Notes under the pieces: generated by a model
Database searches by the model: none
Told to the model about the DNA's origin: nothing
What the model saw: the letters and a program-made list of their open reading frames with translations, nothing else
Shown: positions 24,892 through 33,557 of the stretch, piece after piece
Numbering within the stretch: the first letter of the stretch is position 1
How the letters are laid out: each line of letters starts with the position of its first letter
Made by a program: the position numbers and the translations under genes
Source: Anaerolineae bacterium
GTDB lineage: Bacteria; Chloroflexota; Anaerolineae; Anaerolineales; Anaerolineaceae
Length of the DNA stretch: 64,000 nucleotides
Direction: 5' to 3'
Assembly: GCA_013178295.1 (NCBI GenBank)
Contig: JABLWW010000003.1
Location: 1 to 64,000 of the forward strand

Positions 24892-24920
24892 ATTATAGAA
24901 GGCGATGAAAGTTATGGCAA
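24892..24920 (-). promoter_or_regulatory. Strong promoter of the zinc-ribbon/NACHT operon, leaderless
   Basis: The minus strand reads TTGCCA (24920-24915), a 17-nt spacer and TATAAT (24897-24892), then CTGGAC and the ATG at 24885. This is 11 of 12 consensus positions with ideal spacing, so the start codon would sit at the transcription start. Confidence 0.65.
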
Positions 24921-24928
24921 GTGAAGAA

Positions 24929-25672
24929 TTATCTGCATTTGCAATACAGCGAAAGTCCGATTGGTGGAGGGAAGACCTTCTCTATTGACTTGATCACTGG
25001 AACAAGTATATCAAAAGCCCTTCCCTCATTTCCAGACACAGATTGCGATCTCTTTAGTATTTTTCCAACTACGAACCAGGGAAGTATACCGACAAAATTT
25101 TGATATCCTATTTTTTCAATTTGGTAACCGGTTTGCAACAGCTTTGTTTTTAGGGATTGCATGGAATATCTGCGGTAATGCCCAATTGCCCGGTCGTTTT
25201 CTCCATAAAGAAATGGTAAGGCGGGAACCTTGATGCACAGACAACCCTCTCCGGTGTTCTGAAGTAACGTTTTGATGTTCTTGAGCACTTGCTCGTCCTG
25301 CTCGATGTGTTCAAGAACATCGAGACACAGGATGAAATCAAATGCAAAGGCGTACAAGGCTTCCAGTTGCTGCTGATTTAAGAGGTCTATCTGGAGGGCA
25401 ACGCTGTCAGGCAGGTCAGTAATGAGCGATTTGATCGTTTCAACATATTGTGGGCTATAATCAGTGGCAACATATCTGGCAGGGCGGTAAGCTGTGAGAG
25501 CTTGCAGGTAGAGACCGGGACCACAACCCAGATCGAGAATGCACTTACCTCTTTCAATAGAGAACAGCTCTAAATTCCAACGGAAATAGCGATTGGTCTT
25601 TCCCATCAGACTGGCAGCGTTCTTTGACATTGCGTCTTCCGAGAGTGTTTTGTCAAACTTTGCTACGGACAT
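24929..25672 (-). CDS. Class I SAM-dependent methyltransferase
   Basis: The product is about 247 aa. SAM-binding motif I is CILDLGCGPGLYLQAL (residues ~45-60). The acidic end of strand 2 is at YVATDYSPQYVE, and motif IV is FDFILCLDVLEHIEQDEQVLKN. The late strand region is FLYGENDRAIGHYRRYSMQSL, seen in ubiquinone/phospholipid-type and sugar-O-methyltransferase-like families. The ATG at 25672 has GAGG 12 bases upstream; a GTG at 25690 is an alternative. The substrate is not inferable. It stands alone between the zinc-ribbon operon and the divergent mreB. Confidence 0.83.
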   Translation of the reverse strand: MSVAKFDKTLSEDAMSKNAASLMGKTNRYFRWNLELFSIERGKCILDLGCGPGLYLQALTAYRPARYVATDYSPQYVETIKSLITDLPDSVALQIDLLNQQQLEALYAFAFDFILCLDVLEHIEQDEQVLKNIKTLLQNTGEGCLCIKVPALPFLYGENDRAIGHYRRYSMQSLKTKLLQTGYQIEKIGYQNFVGILPWFVVGKILKRSQSVSGNEGRAFDILVPVIKSIEKVFPPPIGLSLYCKCR

Positions 25673-25826
25673 TGAAGTATTTTTCCTCACTTTTTTATGA
25701 TTATCTGGTAAGAGGGGCGGGTTCTGCGCTGTCTAATGGAGGGCTATGCAACGACAAACAGAATCAAAGCTTCAAGTATATGTTATCATGTGGTATTGAT
25801 TTTGTGTGTAACGAAGGGCAAAACAT

Positions 25827-25856
25827 TTCGCACAGCAAAAGCTGGTATAGTATAAT
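25827..25856 (+). promoter_or_regulatory. Promoter of the mreB cluster
   Basis: TTCGCA (25827-25832), an 18-nt spacer and a perfect TATAAT (25851-25856). The start point would be near 25863 with a leader of about 58 nt that ends in AGGAGA before the TTG start. Confidence 0.5.
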
Positions 25857-25920
25857 TTTATTTTGGTTTGTTCTTATAGAATGGACATTACACAATTTGT
25901 CAGATTCATAGGAGAGCGTA

Positions 25921-26985
25921 TTGGCACTTAATCCATTCAACTGGCTGATGGGGTTGTTTTCCCTGGATATTGGGATTGATCTAGGAACGGCCAATACGCT
26001 TGTTAATGTGAGGGGGAAGGGAATAGTTATCAATGAACCCTCATGGGTAGCCATTGATAAACGCACGCGAAAGCCGCTGGCGATTGGGGCGCAGGCGAAG
26101 GAAATGGTAGGCAGAACGCCTAATAATGTCATTGCGGTGCGTCCTTTACGCGATGGGGTCATTTCCGAATTCGAGATTACCCAGGCGATGCTGGGCTATT
26201 TTATCGGTAAGGCGCATCAGCAGTCAATTGTGCCTATGCCGCGCCCACGCGTGGTGATTGGCATACCCTCTGGTGCGACGGAGGTGGAAAAGCGGGCGGT
26301 CTATGATGCCTCTATGGCGGCGGGAGCGCGAGAAACATTCTTGATTGAAGAACCAAGGGCGGCTGCGCTGGGGGCAGGGCTTCCAATTGCCGAGGTGCGC
26401 GGGAACATGATTGTAGATATTGGCGGCGGCACAACAGAGGTGGCAGTTATGTCTATGGGGGGAATTGTTGTCTCGCGTTCATTGCGTGTGGCAGGGGATG
26501 AGTTAGATCAGGATGTGGCGCAATTTATCCGTAATAAATACAATTTGTTTATTGGTGAGCGAATGGCAGAGGCAGTGAAGATAACCATCGGTTCTGCGTA
26601 CCCATTACCTACGGAGAAAACAATGTTGGTCAGAGGGCGCAATCTTGTTACTGGTTTGCCAGAAGCTATTGATGTATCATCGGTAGAAATTCGAGAGGCA
26701 ATTAGTGGTTCTGTGCGGGTGATTATTGATACTATTAAAGATGCAATTGATGAGTCGCCGCCTGAAATTCTATCGGACTTGATTGACATGGGGGTTTGTC
26801 TTTCAGGAGGGGGCGCGTTATTACAGGGTCTTGCAGAGCGTCTCTCGGATGAACTCAGGATACGGGTTTGGGTTGCCGAAGACCCAATGACTTGCGTTGC
26901 ACGTGGAGCTGGGCTTGTGCTTGAGTCGTTGGAACAGTTCAGCCAGTTTCTCACCCCACTGGAGCGCAGTGGTGTACCAAGATAA
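25921..26985 (+). CDS. mreB: Rod-shape-determining actin-like protein MreB
   Basis: MreB polymerises under the membrane and positions the wall-elongation machinery. The product is 354 aa. Actin-fold motifs are visible: phosphate 1 at DIGIDLGTANTLVNVRGKGI, connect 1 / adenosine regions at VRPLRDGVISEFEITQAML and EEPRAAALGAGLP, phosphate 2 at MIVDIGGGTTEVAVMSMGG, and GVCLSGGGALLQGLAERL. The start is TTG: an AGGAGA sits 6 bases before it, and the next ATG would remove the N-terminal membrane-binding segment. It heads mreB-mreC-mreD-pbp2-minC-minD-minE-rodA. Confidence 0.96.
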   Translation: MALNPFNWLMGLFSLDIGIDLGTANTLVNVRGKGIVINEPSWVAIDKRTRKPLAIGAQAKEMVGRTPNNVIAVRPLRDGVISEFEITQAMLGYFIGKAHQQSIVPMPRPRVVIGIPSGATEVEKRAVYDASMAAGARETFLIEEPRAAALGAGLPIAEVRGNMIVDIGGGTTEVAVMSMGGIVVSRSLRVAGDELDQDVAQFIRNKYNLFIGERMAEAVKITIGSAYPLPTEKTMLVRGRNLVTGLPEAIDVSSVEIREAISGSVRVIIDTIKDAIDESPPEILSDLIDMGVCLSGGGALLQGLAERLSDELRIRVWVAEDPMTCVARGAGLVLESLEQFSQFLTPLERSGVPR

Positions 26986-27020
26986 CCAGGATAGGCATTT
27001 TCTGGTATATTTGTTGTAGG

Positions 27021-27860
27021 ATGTCTTCAGCTTTTTCAAGATATTTGCAGGCTGCGGTTGTACTGCTTGTCTTGGTCGGTGTACTGGCGCTGGCTTTAAG
27101 TGGTTACTTGAATACAGTGATCAAGGTGGCGCTTGACCCTCTGGTTGGCGCGCAGCGATGGTTTTCCAGCCGTTATATGTCATTTTATGAATTCCTGACT
27201 GTTCCCAGGGATGTGGCTACCCTGCGACAGCGGAATCAGGAATTGGAGGGAGAGATTTCCCGACTGCAAACCAGAGTGATTGAGCTGGAGCAGCAGCTAC
27301 GCGAGGCGCAGGTTTTATATGCGCTTCTGAATTTTGCGCGTACAAGACCTGAAAGTACATATATTGCTGCCTCTGTTATTGGCAGAGACCCCAGCCCGTT
27401 TTTGCAGTATGTGATTATTGATCATGGCTCGGATGATGGTTTGAGACGGGGTATGCCGGTTGTTACTGAGCAGGGTCTGGTTGGAAGGGTCGATGCCGTG
27501 ATTGCTGGCGCGGCGCGGGTGCAACTGATTAGTGATGCGGCTTCCGTTGTCAATGTGCGCTTGCAATCGGCGCAGGTTGATGCAGTTCTATCAGGTTCTG
27601 TGACCGGCGACCTGACGATTGAAATGATACCTCAAGAAGTTGTGATACAGCCGGGTGACTTGGTGTTGACTTCTGGTTTGGGGGGAAGCTACCCTCTAGA
27701 TATTGTTGTGGGGCGGGTTACAAGTGTGCGCAAGTTTGAAACCGATCTATTTCAGACCGCCTCAGTTCAGCCTGCTGTTGACTTTACTAGCCTGAGAGCA
27801 GTTTTGGTAATTGTCAACTTTCGTCCAGTGGATGTTGCTCCGTTGCAACCTTCCAGATAA
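27021..27860 (+). CDS. mreC: Rod-shape-determining protein MreC
   Basis: The product is 279 aa. A single N-terminal membrane helix (residues ~10-30) is followed by a coiled coil (TLRQRNQELEGEISRLQTRVIELEQQLREAQ) and two beta domains with the family motif region VIGRDPSPFLQYVIIDHGSDDGLRRGMPVVTEQGLVGRV. MreC links MreB to the penicillin-binding protein outside the membrane. The gene begins 35 bases after mreB. Confidence 0.93.
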   Translation: MSSAFSRYLQAAVVLLVLVGVLALALSGYLNTVIKVALDPLVGAQRWFSSRYMSFYEFLTVPRDVATLRQRNQELEGEISRLQTRVIELEQQLREAQVLYALLNFARTRPESTYIAASVIGRDPSPFLQYVIIDHGSDDGLRRGMPVVTEQGLVGRVDAVIAGAARVQLISDAASVVNVRLQSAQVDAVLSGSVTGDLTIEMIPQEVVIQPGDLVLTSGLGGSYPLDIVVGRVTSVRKFETDLFQTASVQPAVDFTSLRAVLVIVNFRPVDVAPLQPSR

Positions 27861-27863
27861 ACA

Positions 27864-28361
27864 ATGGTTGTGCTTTTGTCTGTCCCTGTTTTGCTTGGTT
27901 TGTTGATGTTACAAACAGTAGTTTTCCGTAACGTTTTACTGCTCAGCGGAACGGCGGATATTGTGTTGTTGGTGTTGGTTGCATGGGCGCTGCATGAGCG
28001 GACAAGGGGAGTCTGGCAGGTTGCTCTGATTGCCGGTTTTATGGTTGGGCTTGTCTCGGCATTACCCTTTTATATTCCAATGGTTGCCTATTTGTTAATT
28101 GTTGTGGCTGCCAGGAGGCTACAGGCGCATATCTGGCAAACGCCTGTTTTGGCAATGTTTTTTATCACTGTGGTGGGTTCGTTTGGTTATAATGCTTTGT
28201 CTTTAATTGCTCTTCAGCTTTCGGGGACGTGGTTGGGATGGGATGAGGGATTAGCGCAAGTTATTTTGCCTGCCGCATTACTCAACCTGCTCTTGTCTTT
28301 ACCTGTTTATGCCCTGGTTTTTGACTTTGCAAATTGGGTATTTCCTGTGGAGGCAGATTAG
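27864..28361 (+). CDS. mreD: Rod-shape-determining membrane protein MreD
   Basis: The product is 165 aa and almost entirely membrane-embedded, with about five or six helices (LLSVPVLLGLLMLQTVVF, IVLLVLVAWALHERTRG, ALIAGFMVGLVSALPFYIP). Sequence similarity in this family is weak, but size, topology and position between mreC and the class-B PBP identify it. It starts 3 bases after mreC and its stop abuts the PBP start. Confidence 0.85.
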   Translation: MVVLLSVPVLLGLLMLQTVVFRNVLLLSGTADIVLLVLVAWALHERTRGVWQVALIAGFMVGLVSALPFYIPMVAYLLIVVAARRLQAHIWQTPVLAMFFITVVGSFGYNALSLIALQLSGTWLGWDEGLAQVILPAALLNLLLSLPVYALVFDFANWVFPVEAD

Positions 28362-30593
28362 ATGGAAGACGTTTCGCCCACTGCCAATATGATTAAGTTT
28401 TGGCGTATTGGTGTGTTTTACTTTCTTATCATAGTGGTTTTTGGGTTTTATGCTGTGCGGTTGTTTGTGCTGCAGGTCGTTGAGGGGAAAGAATATTTGT
28501 CTCAGGCGGAGGAAAATCGGACCACAAATATCAGTGTGCAAACGCAGCGTGGAATTATTATGGACCGAAATGGTTATGTTCTGGCAAGAAATATTTCTTC
28601 TTTCAATGTTGTCATTACACCAGCCTATTTACCGGCAGACGAGGGTGCTGTTCAGGAAGTATATCGTCAGCTTTCTGCGCTCATTGATGTTCCGGTGAAC
28701 AAAGGGAAAACGGATGATGAAACGGTGCGTTTGTTCAAGCCTTGTGAATCTGATTTGGGGATTGCGCAGATTGTGTATATAGGAGATACCAATGCGCCGT
28801 ACGATCCGGTGCCTGTTAAATGTGATATTGATCAAAAAACGGCCATGATTGTCATGGAAAAAAGGAGCGACTGGCCAGGAGTTGGTATTGAGGTGCTGCC
28901 TGTTCGAGACTATCCTACTGGCTGGCTGACCTCCGAGATTGTGGGTTTTTTGGGACCTATACCAGCTGCATTGGAAAAGGAGTATCGTGATAAGGGTTTT
29001 GTTCCCGGGCGCGATAAAGTGGGATATGCGGGCGTTGAAGCAACGATGCAAGAAATATTGGGAGGGAGGAATGGGCTGCGGACAGTTGAGGTTGACGTTG
29101 CTGGTAAAGAAATACGGGATTTGAAACCGCCGTTAGAGCCACAGCCAGGATACAATGTCAAATTGACCATTGATACTCGCCTCCAGATGGCAGCAAAAGA
29201 GGCGCTGATTGGAGAGATTACAGGCTGGAATCGGTATTTCAACTATATACGTTCTGCAAACGGTGTGGCAATTGCAATCAACCCCAAAACAGGTGAAATC
29301 CTTGCTATGGTTTCATATCCCACGTTTGAAAACAATCGCATGGCGCGCTTTATCCCTGCTTATTATTATGAGCAATTGCGCAGAGACCCAAACCGCCCTT
29401 TGTTTAATCATGCAATCTCTGCGGAACATCCACCGGGTTCAGTATATAAGATGGCGACTGCGATTGGCGTCATTAACGAAGGTATCATGAGACCAGAAGA
29501 CACCATTGAAGATCCTGGAAAGATTACGATTACCCAAAAGTTCTCCCCAAATGATCCTGGCACGCCACGCGATTATGTTTGTTGGACAGAAACAGGGCAT
29601 GGAATCGTTGATTTTATTCATGCGATTGCCTGGTCGTGTGATGTATATTTTTATAAAGTCAGCGGCGGCTATCAGAACGAGGTTCCAAAAGGGCTGGGTG
29701 TATGGCTGATGAAAGAATATGCGCGGGCGCTTGGCTATGGTGAGCTTACGGGAATAGAATTACCGGGCGAGGCAAAGGGCTTGGTGCCTGACCCAACCTG
29801 GAAGCGTCTCAACGTAGGAGAGAATTGGGCGACCGGGGATACATATATTGCTGCAATGGGGCAAGGGTTTGTGCTTTCGACGCCTTTGCAGGTGTTGGTT
29901 TCGTTTGCAGTTTTGGCAAATGATGGGAAGTATATGAAACCGACAGTGATCAAGGAAATCACTGATGCCGAGGGGAATCTTGTCCAGATTGACGAAAACA
30001 GTGTGGAAATCCGCGAATATCAGGATGAAAGAGGAAATTTGGTCAGAGAGGGGAAAGACAAAAATGGCGCGCCGGTTCGGGAAATTATTGACCCATTGGG
30101 CAATCGGCGGGTGGAATTGCTGGATGTTAATGGCGAGGTGCTTGCTGGATACGGTCCTGTGTTAAAATGGGACATCACAAAGGATCCACGCATCACCATC
30201 TATGACGAGAAATTGTTTGATACAGGGAAAAAGAAGGTTGTAGAACCATGGGTAATTGCCAAAGCAAAGGAGGGAATGCGTTTGGTGACGCAACCGGGGG
30301 GGACAGCTGCCCGACAGTTTGTTGACATGAAAATTCCCTCGGCAGGGAAGACAGGCACAGCCGAGTATTGTGATAACGTGGCGCAGTCAAAGAACCTTTG
30401 TATTCCCGGCAGCTGGCCGACGCACTCCTGGTATGTGGGGTACGCCCCTTTTGATGATCCGGAAATCGCCGTGGTGGCTTTTGTGTATAATGGCGGCGAA
30501 GGCGCCAGCGTGGCTGCTCCGATTGTTCGTAAGATCTTGGATTCGTATTTTGAATTAAAGGCGATTGACTCCTCGGGCGGCTTTACAGAGTAA
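28362..30593 (+). CDS. mrdA: Penicillin-binding protein 2 (class B transpeptidase, elongation)
   Basis: It crosslinks peptidoglycan during side-wall growth together with RodA. The product is 743 aa. One N-terminal membrane helix is followed by the dimerisation domain (TQRGIIMDRNGYVLARN) and the transpeptidase domain. The latter carries the SxxK motif HPPGSVYK with Ser360/Lys363, an SxD in place of SxN (Ser425-Cys-Asp427) and KTGT at 663-666. At about 100 residues longer than E. coli PBP2 it carries extra sequence between SxN and KTG (EYQDERGNLVREGKDKNGAP...), which looks like a repetitive charged loop. It is directly fused to the reading of mreD by adjacency. Confidence 0.94.
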   Translation: MEDVSPTANMIKFWRIGVFYFLIIVVFGFYAVRLFVLQVVEGKEYLSQAEENRTTNISVQTQRGIIMDRNGYVLARNISSFNVVITPAYLPADEGAVQEVYRQLSALIDVPVNKGKTDDETVRLFKPCESDLGIAQIVYIGDTNAPYDPVPVKCDIDQKTAMIVMEKRSDWPGVGIEVLPVRDYPTGWLTSEIVGFLGPIPAALEKEYRDKGFVPGRDKVGYAGVEATMQEILGGRNGLRTVEVDVAGKEIRDLKPPLEPQPGYNVKLTIDTRLQMAAKEALIGEITGWNRYFNYIRSANGVAIAINPKTGEILAMVSYPTFENNRMARFIPAYYYEQLRRDPNRPLFNHAISAEHPPGSVYKMATAIGVINEGIMRPEDTIEDPGKITITQKFSPNDPGTPRDYVCWTETGHGIVDFIHAIAWSCDVYFYKVSGGYQNEVPKGLGVWLMKEYARALGYGELTGIELPGEAKGLVPDPTWKRLNVGENWATGDTYIAAMGQGFVLSTPLQVLVSFAVLANDGKYMKPTVIKEITDAEGNLVQIDENSVEIREYQDERGNLVREGKDKNGAPVREIIDPLGNRRVELLDVNGEVLAGYGPVLKWDITKDPRITIYDEKLFDTGKKKVVEPWVIAKAKEGMRLVTQPGGTAARQFVDMKIPSAGKTGTAEYCDNVAQSKNLCIPGSWPTHSWYVGYAPFDDPEIAVVAFVYNGGEGASVAAPIVRKILDSYFELKAIDSSGGFTE

Positions 30594-30610
30594 TGGGTTT
30601 TTGCTTCCTT

Positions 30611-30619
30611 TGATATAAT
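30611..30619 (+). promoter_or_regulatory. Extended -10 promoter before minC
   Basis: TGATATAAT is a perfect TGn + TATAAT with no -35. Its start point would fall near 30626, one or two bases before an ATG at 30628. That raises the possibility of a leaderless minC message independent of the mre genes. Confidence 0.5.
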
Positions 30620-30654
30620 AGTACATCATGACTGATCAACTGGGAAATGGGATA

Positions 30655-31332
30655 ATGGATAATAACTCTCCGCTGTTTCAGATCAAGGGTGTAAAAGAAG
30701 GTCTTTTGATCTCTTTAGGAGAAGGGGATTGGCCGATGGTGCAAGGTGCGCTGTTGGCGCATATCGAGTCCAATACGTCGTTTTTTCAGGGCGCCAGGAT
30801 TGCGCTTGATGTGAGCAATCGGGTATTCCATGCCGCGGAACTAGGCTTATTGAGAGATGAACTTTCGGAGCGCGGGGTTTCCCTATGGGCTATTATCAGT
30901 AATTCGCCGACCACTGAAGAGACAGCCCGGTTATTGGGGCTTGCTACGAGATTGTCTGTACCCAAGCCTGACCGGATCGTCAAGTCCATGGATACTGCGT
31001 TAGGTGGAGAAGAAGCCATTTTTGTCAATCGCACATTGCGTTCGGGCTTTCGCATTGAGTATGCCGGGCACGTGGTTGTGATTGGCGACGTTAACCCAGG
31101 TGCGGAGATTGTTGCAGGGGGAAGTGTGATGGTGTGGGGACGGTTGAGGGGTGTGGTGCATGCCGGAGCCGAAGGGGATGAGAGTGCAGTGGTTTGCGCT
31201 TTGAGCCTGGAACCTACACAATTGCGCATTGCTACGTTGATTGCGGTGGATACGAAGCAAAAGGGGAAGCATCACCCTGAAATCGCTTTGATTAAAAATG
31301 GTCGGGTTGTGGCGGAGCAGTGGAATTATTGA
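30655..31332 (+). CDS. minC: Septum-site-determining protein MinC
   Basis: MinC blocks FtsZ polymerisation away from midcell. The product is 225 aa. The N-terminal domain runs from LFQIKGVKEGLLISLGEGDW, and the C-terminal beta-helix domain has LRSGFRIEYAGHVVVIGDVNPGAEIVAGGSVMVWGRLRGVVHAGAEG, the classic MinC signature. The ATG at 30655 is preceded by GGGA and matches usual family starts. The ATG at 30628 would add nine residues and would be leaderless from the nearby -10 box. MinC, MinD and MinE follow in order. Confidence 0.93.
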   Translation: MDNNSPLFQIKGVKEGLLISLGEGDWPMVQGALLAHIESNTSFFQGARIALDVSNRVFHAAELGLLRDELSERGVSLWAIISNSPTTEETARLLGLATRLSVPKPDRIVKSMDTALGGEEAIFVNRTLRSGFRIEYAGHVVVIGDVNPGAEIVAGGSVMVWGRLRGVVHAGAEGDESAVVCALSLEPTQLRIATLIAVDTKQKGKHHPEIALIKNGRVVAEQWNY

Positions 31333-31343
31333 GAGGAGCGTGG

Positions 31344-32144
31344 ATGGCAGCGACAGTTATTACCATTACATCGGGAAAAGGCGGGGTTGGGAAGACAACC
31401 ACGACAGCAAACCTGGCGGTTGCCCTGGCTGCTGGCGGGCAAAAGGTGGTGTGCATTGATGCTGATATTGGCTTGCGTAACCTTGATGTAGTTCTGGGGC
31501 TCGAAAACCGCATTGTGTATGATATCGTGGATATTGTTGAGGGGCGCTGTCGCCTGCGTCAGGCGATGATACGCGATAAGCGTCTGGCGGAGCTGTATTT
31601 GATACCGGCGGCGCAGACAAGGGACAAGTCTTCTGTATCACCCAGCGACATGGTGCGGGTTTGTGATGATCTGCGCGAGGAATTTGATTGGATCATGATT
31701 GATTCTCCGGCAGGGATTGAGAGAGGGTTTCGTAATGCAATTGCTCCTGCAGATATCGTGCTGGTGGTTACAAACCCGGAAGTTTCGGCTGTTCGCGATG
31801 CAGACCGAATTATTGGTTTGATTGAGGCGGAGGAAAAGGGACCCGCGCAACTCATCCTTAATCGGGTGAACCCAGAAATGGTGCGGCGTGGAGATATGCT
31901 TGCGCCCGAGGACGTTTTGGAGCTTCTGGCAATTAACCTGATTGGCATCATACCAGAGGATGAGGCAGTTATGGTGGCGACCAATCGCGGGCAGCCTGTA
32001 GCGTTGGATGGCAAATCCAGAGCGGGAAAGGCTTTTCAAAACATTGCACGCCGTTTGAAGGGGGAGGAAGTGGCAATGGATGAACTGGAAGAAAAGCCTG
32101 ACCTGCTCCATCGCTTAAGCCGCGTGTTCCGCTCGGGAGGTTAA
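31344..32144 (+). CDS. minD: Septum-site-determining ATPase MinD
   Basis: The product is 266 aa. The deviant Walker A is TSGKGGVGKTTTTANLA at the N-terminus, followed by VCIDADIGLRNLDVVLGLENR, WIMIDSPAGIERGFRNAI and the C-terminal amphipathic membrane-targeting helix (LLHRLSRVFRS). I chose the ATG at 31344, which has AGGAG 6 bases upstream; the in-frame GTG at 31320 overlaps minC. It ends 1 base before minE. Confidence 0.97.
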   Translation: MAATVITITSGKGGVGKTTTTANLAVALAAGGQKVVCIDADIGLRNLDVVLGLENRIVYDIVDIVEGRCRLRQAMIRDKRLAELYLIPAAQTRDKSSVSPSDMVRVCDDLREEFDWIMIDSPAGIERGFRNAIAPADIVLVVTNPEVSAVRDADRIIGLIEAEEKGPAQLILNRVNPEMVRRGDMLAPEDVLELLAINLIGIIPEDEAVMVATNRGQPVALDGKSRAGKAFQNIARRLKGEEVAMDELEEKPDLLHRLSRVFRSGG

Positions 32145-32145
32145 C

Positions 32146-32412
32146 ATGTCCTGGATAGAACGGCTGACCGTGGGCAAAGAAGCAAGTGCAGTCAGGGCGA
32201 AGGAGCGGCTCAAGCTGGTATTGATACATGACCGCACAGACCTTTCGCCGGAAACCATTGAATCGATCAAAAACGATTTGCTGGAAGTTATCTCGCGCTA
32301 CGTTGAGATTGACGCCGGAGAGATTAAAATCCGCATGAATCAGGAAGGCAGAGAACAACGCTTGGTGGCGGACATTCCATTGAAAAGCAGCGCCAGGAGA
32401 CGGGTGCGTTAG
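32146..32412 (+). CDS. minE: Cell division topological specificity factor MinE
   Basis: The product is 88 aa. The anti-MinCD segment is ERLKLVLIHDRTDLSPETIESIKNDLLEVISRYVEID, followed by the dimerisation strand IKIRMNQEGREQRLVADIPL. It stimulates MinD ATPase and confines MinCD to the poles. It lies one base after minD, so the two are likely translated together. Confidence 0.95.
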   Translation: MSWIERLTVGKEASAVRAKERLKLVLIHDRTDLSPETIESIKNDLLEVISRYVEIDAGEIKIRMNQEGREQRLVADIPLKSSARRRVR

Positions 32413-32448
32413 CATGAGTCTGGGCGGTTAGGTTCTGGTGATTGCTTG

Positions 32449-33540
32449 ATGCAAAGGAGTGTGTGGCGAAGGTTTGATTATTTATTATTTGGGGCGGTTA
32501 TTTTCTTATCGATATTTGGAATATTGATGATCCAATCTGCCATTGCTGGGAACGTGGTGTTGGCAGAATTGATCCCGCGCCAGATAATCTTTGTGGCTGT
32601 CTCGCCATTTGTCATTATTATTACCGCGTTGATCAATTATCAGTATTGGTCATCTCTTGCGCGCTTGATGTATATTAGCGCAGTGGGGTTTCTGGTTGTG
32701 ATTTTCATTGTTGGGGAAGCCAGGTTTGGTTCTGCGCGCTGGCTGGATACGGGGGTCATTTTGATACAACCTTCTGAGATTGCGAAAATTGTTCTTATTA
32801 TTGTGCTGGCGGATTTCTTTGCGCGCCGCGTTGGGCAGCCGCACGATTTACGCTGGGTGGTTCAAAGTTTTCTGTTGACCTTTGGTATTGTCATATGGAT
32901 ACTTTTGCAACCCAATCTCAGCACTTCGATTGTGATGTTTGTTATCTGGTTTGCGCTGTTGTGGGTTAGCGGCTTGCCTTTGAAATATTTGTGGATTTTT
33001 GCTATTGTGGGTGTTATCGCTGGGGTGATTTTTTTTCTGTTTTTTATGGAGGACTATCAGCGGATCAGGATTGTCAACTTTCTTTTTCCTGACCCCAATG
33101 CACGGCATGGGGATACTTATAATGTGGATCAAGCTTTGATTACGATTGGGTCAGGGGGATTATTTGGGCAGGGGTATGGGCATGGCACGCAGGTGCAACT
33201 GCGCTTTTTGAAAGTACGTCATACAGATTTTATTTTTTCGGCGATGGCAGAAGAATTTGGTTTTGTGGGGACCAGTTTGGTAACGGGTTTAATCGTATTT
33301 GTTATTGTGCGTTGTTTGCGTATAGCCAGAGCATCCTCAGACGCATTTGGGGCGCTGATCGCTTATGGGTTTGCAACGCTGATTTTTTTTCAGACAGCGG
33401 TAAACATTGGTGTCAATCTAAATATCATTCCGGTGACGGGGCTTACCTTGCCTTTTATTAGCTACGGAGGGAGTTCGTTGCTTTCTTTGGCGCTGGGGAT
33501 TGGACTGGTAGAGAGTGTGGCAATTCACCGAAAAACCTGA
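32449..33540 (+). CDS. rodA: RodA/FtsW family SEDS glycosyltransferase
   Basis: The product is 363 aa with about ten membrane helices. SEDS motifs are visible: GSARWLDTGVILIQPSEIAKI (residues ~84-104), QPNLSTSIVMFVIW, IGSGGLFGQGYGHGTQVQLRFLKVRHTDFIFSAMAEEFGFVG and LPFISYGGSSLLS near the C-terminus. It polymerises glycan strands and pairs with a class-B PBP. Position in a cluster with mreBCD and PBP2 favours RodA over FtsW. Confidence 0.94.
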   Translation: MQRSVWRRFDYLLFGAVIFLSIFGILMIQSAIAGNVVLAELIPRQIIFVAVSPFVIIITALINYQYWSSLARLMYISAVGFLVVIFIVGEARFGSARWLDTGVILIQPSEIAKIVLIIVLADFFARRVGQPHDLRWVVQSFLLTFGIVIWILLQPNLSTSIVMFVIWFALLWVSGLPLKYLWIFAIVGVIAGVIFFLFFMEDYQRIRIVNFLFPDPNARHGDTYNVDQALITIGSGGLFGQGYGHGTQVQLRFLKVRHTDFIFSAMAEEFGFVGTSLVTGLIVFVIVRCLRIARASSDAFGALIAYGFATLIFFQTAVNIGVNLNIIPVTGLTLPFISYGGSSLLSLALGIGLVESVAIHRKT

Positions 33541-33557
33541 ATTTTCAAGGAGACAAA

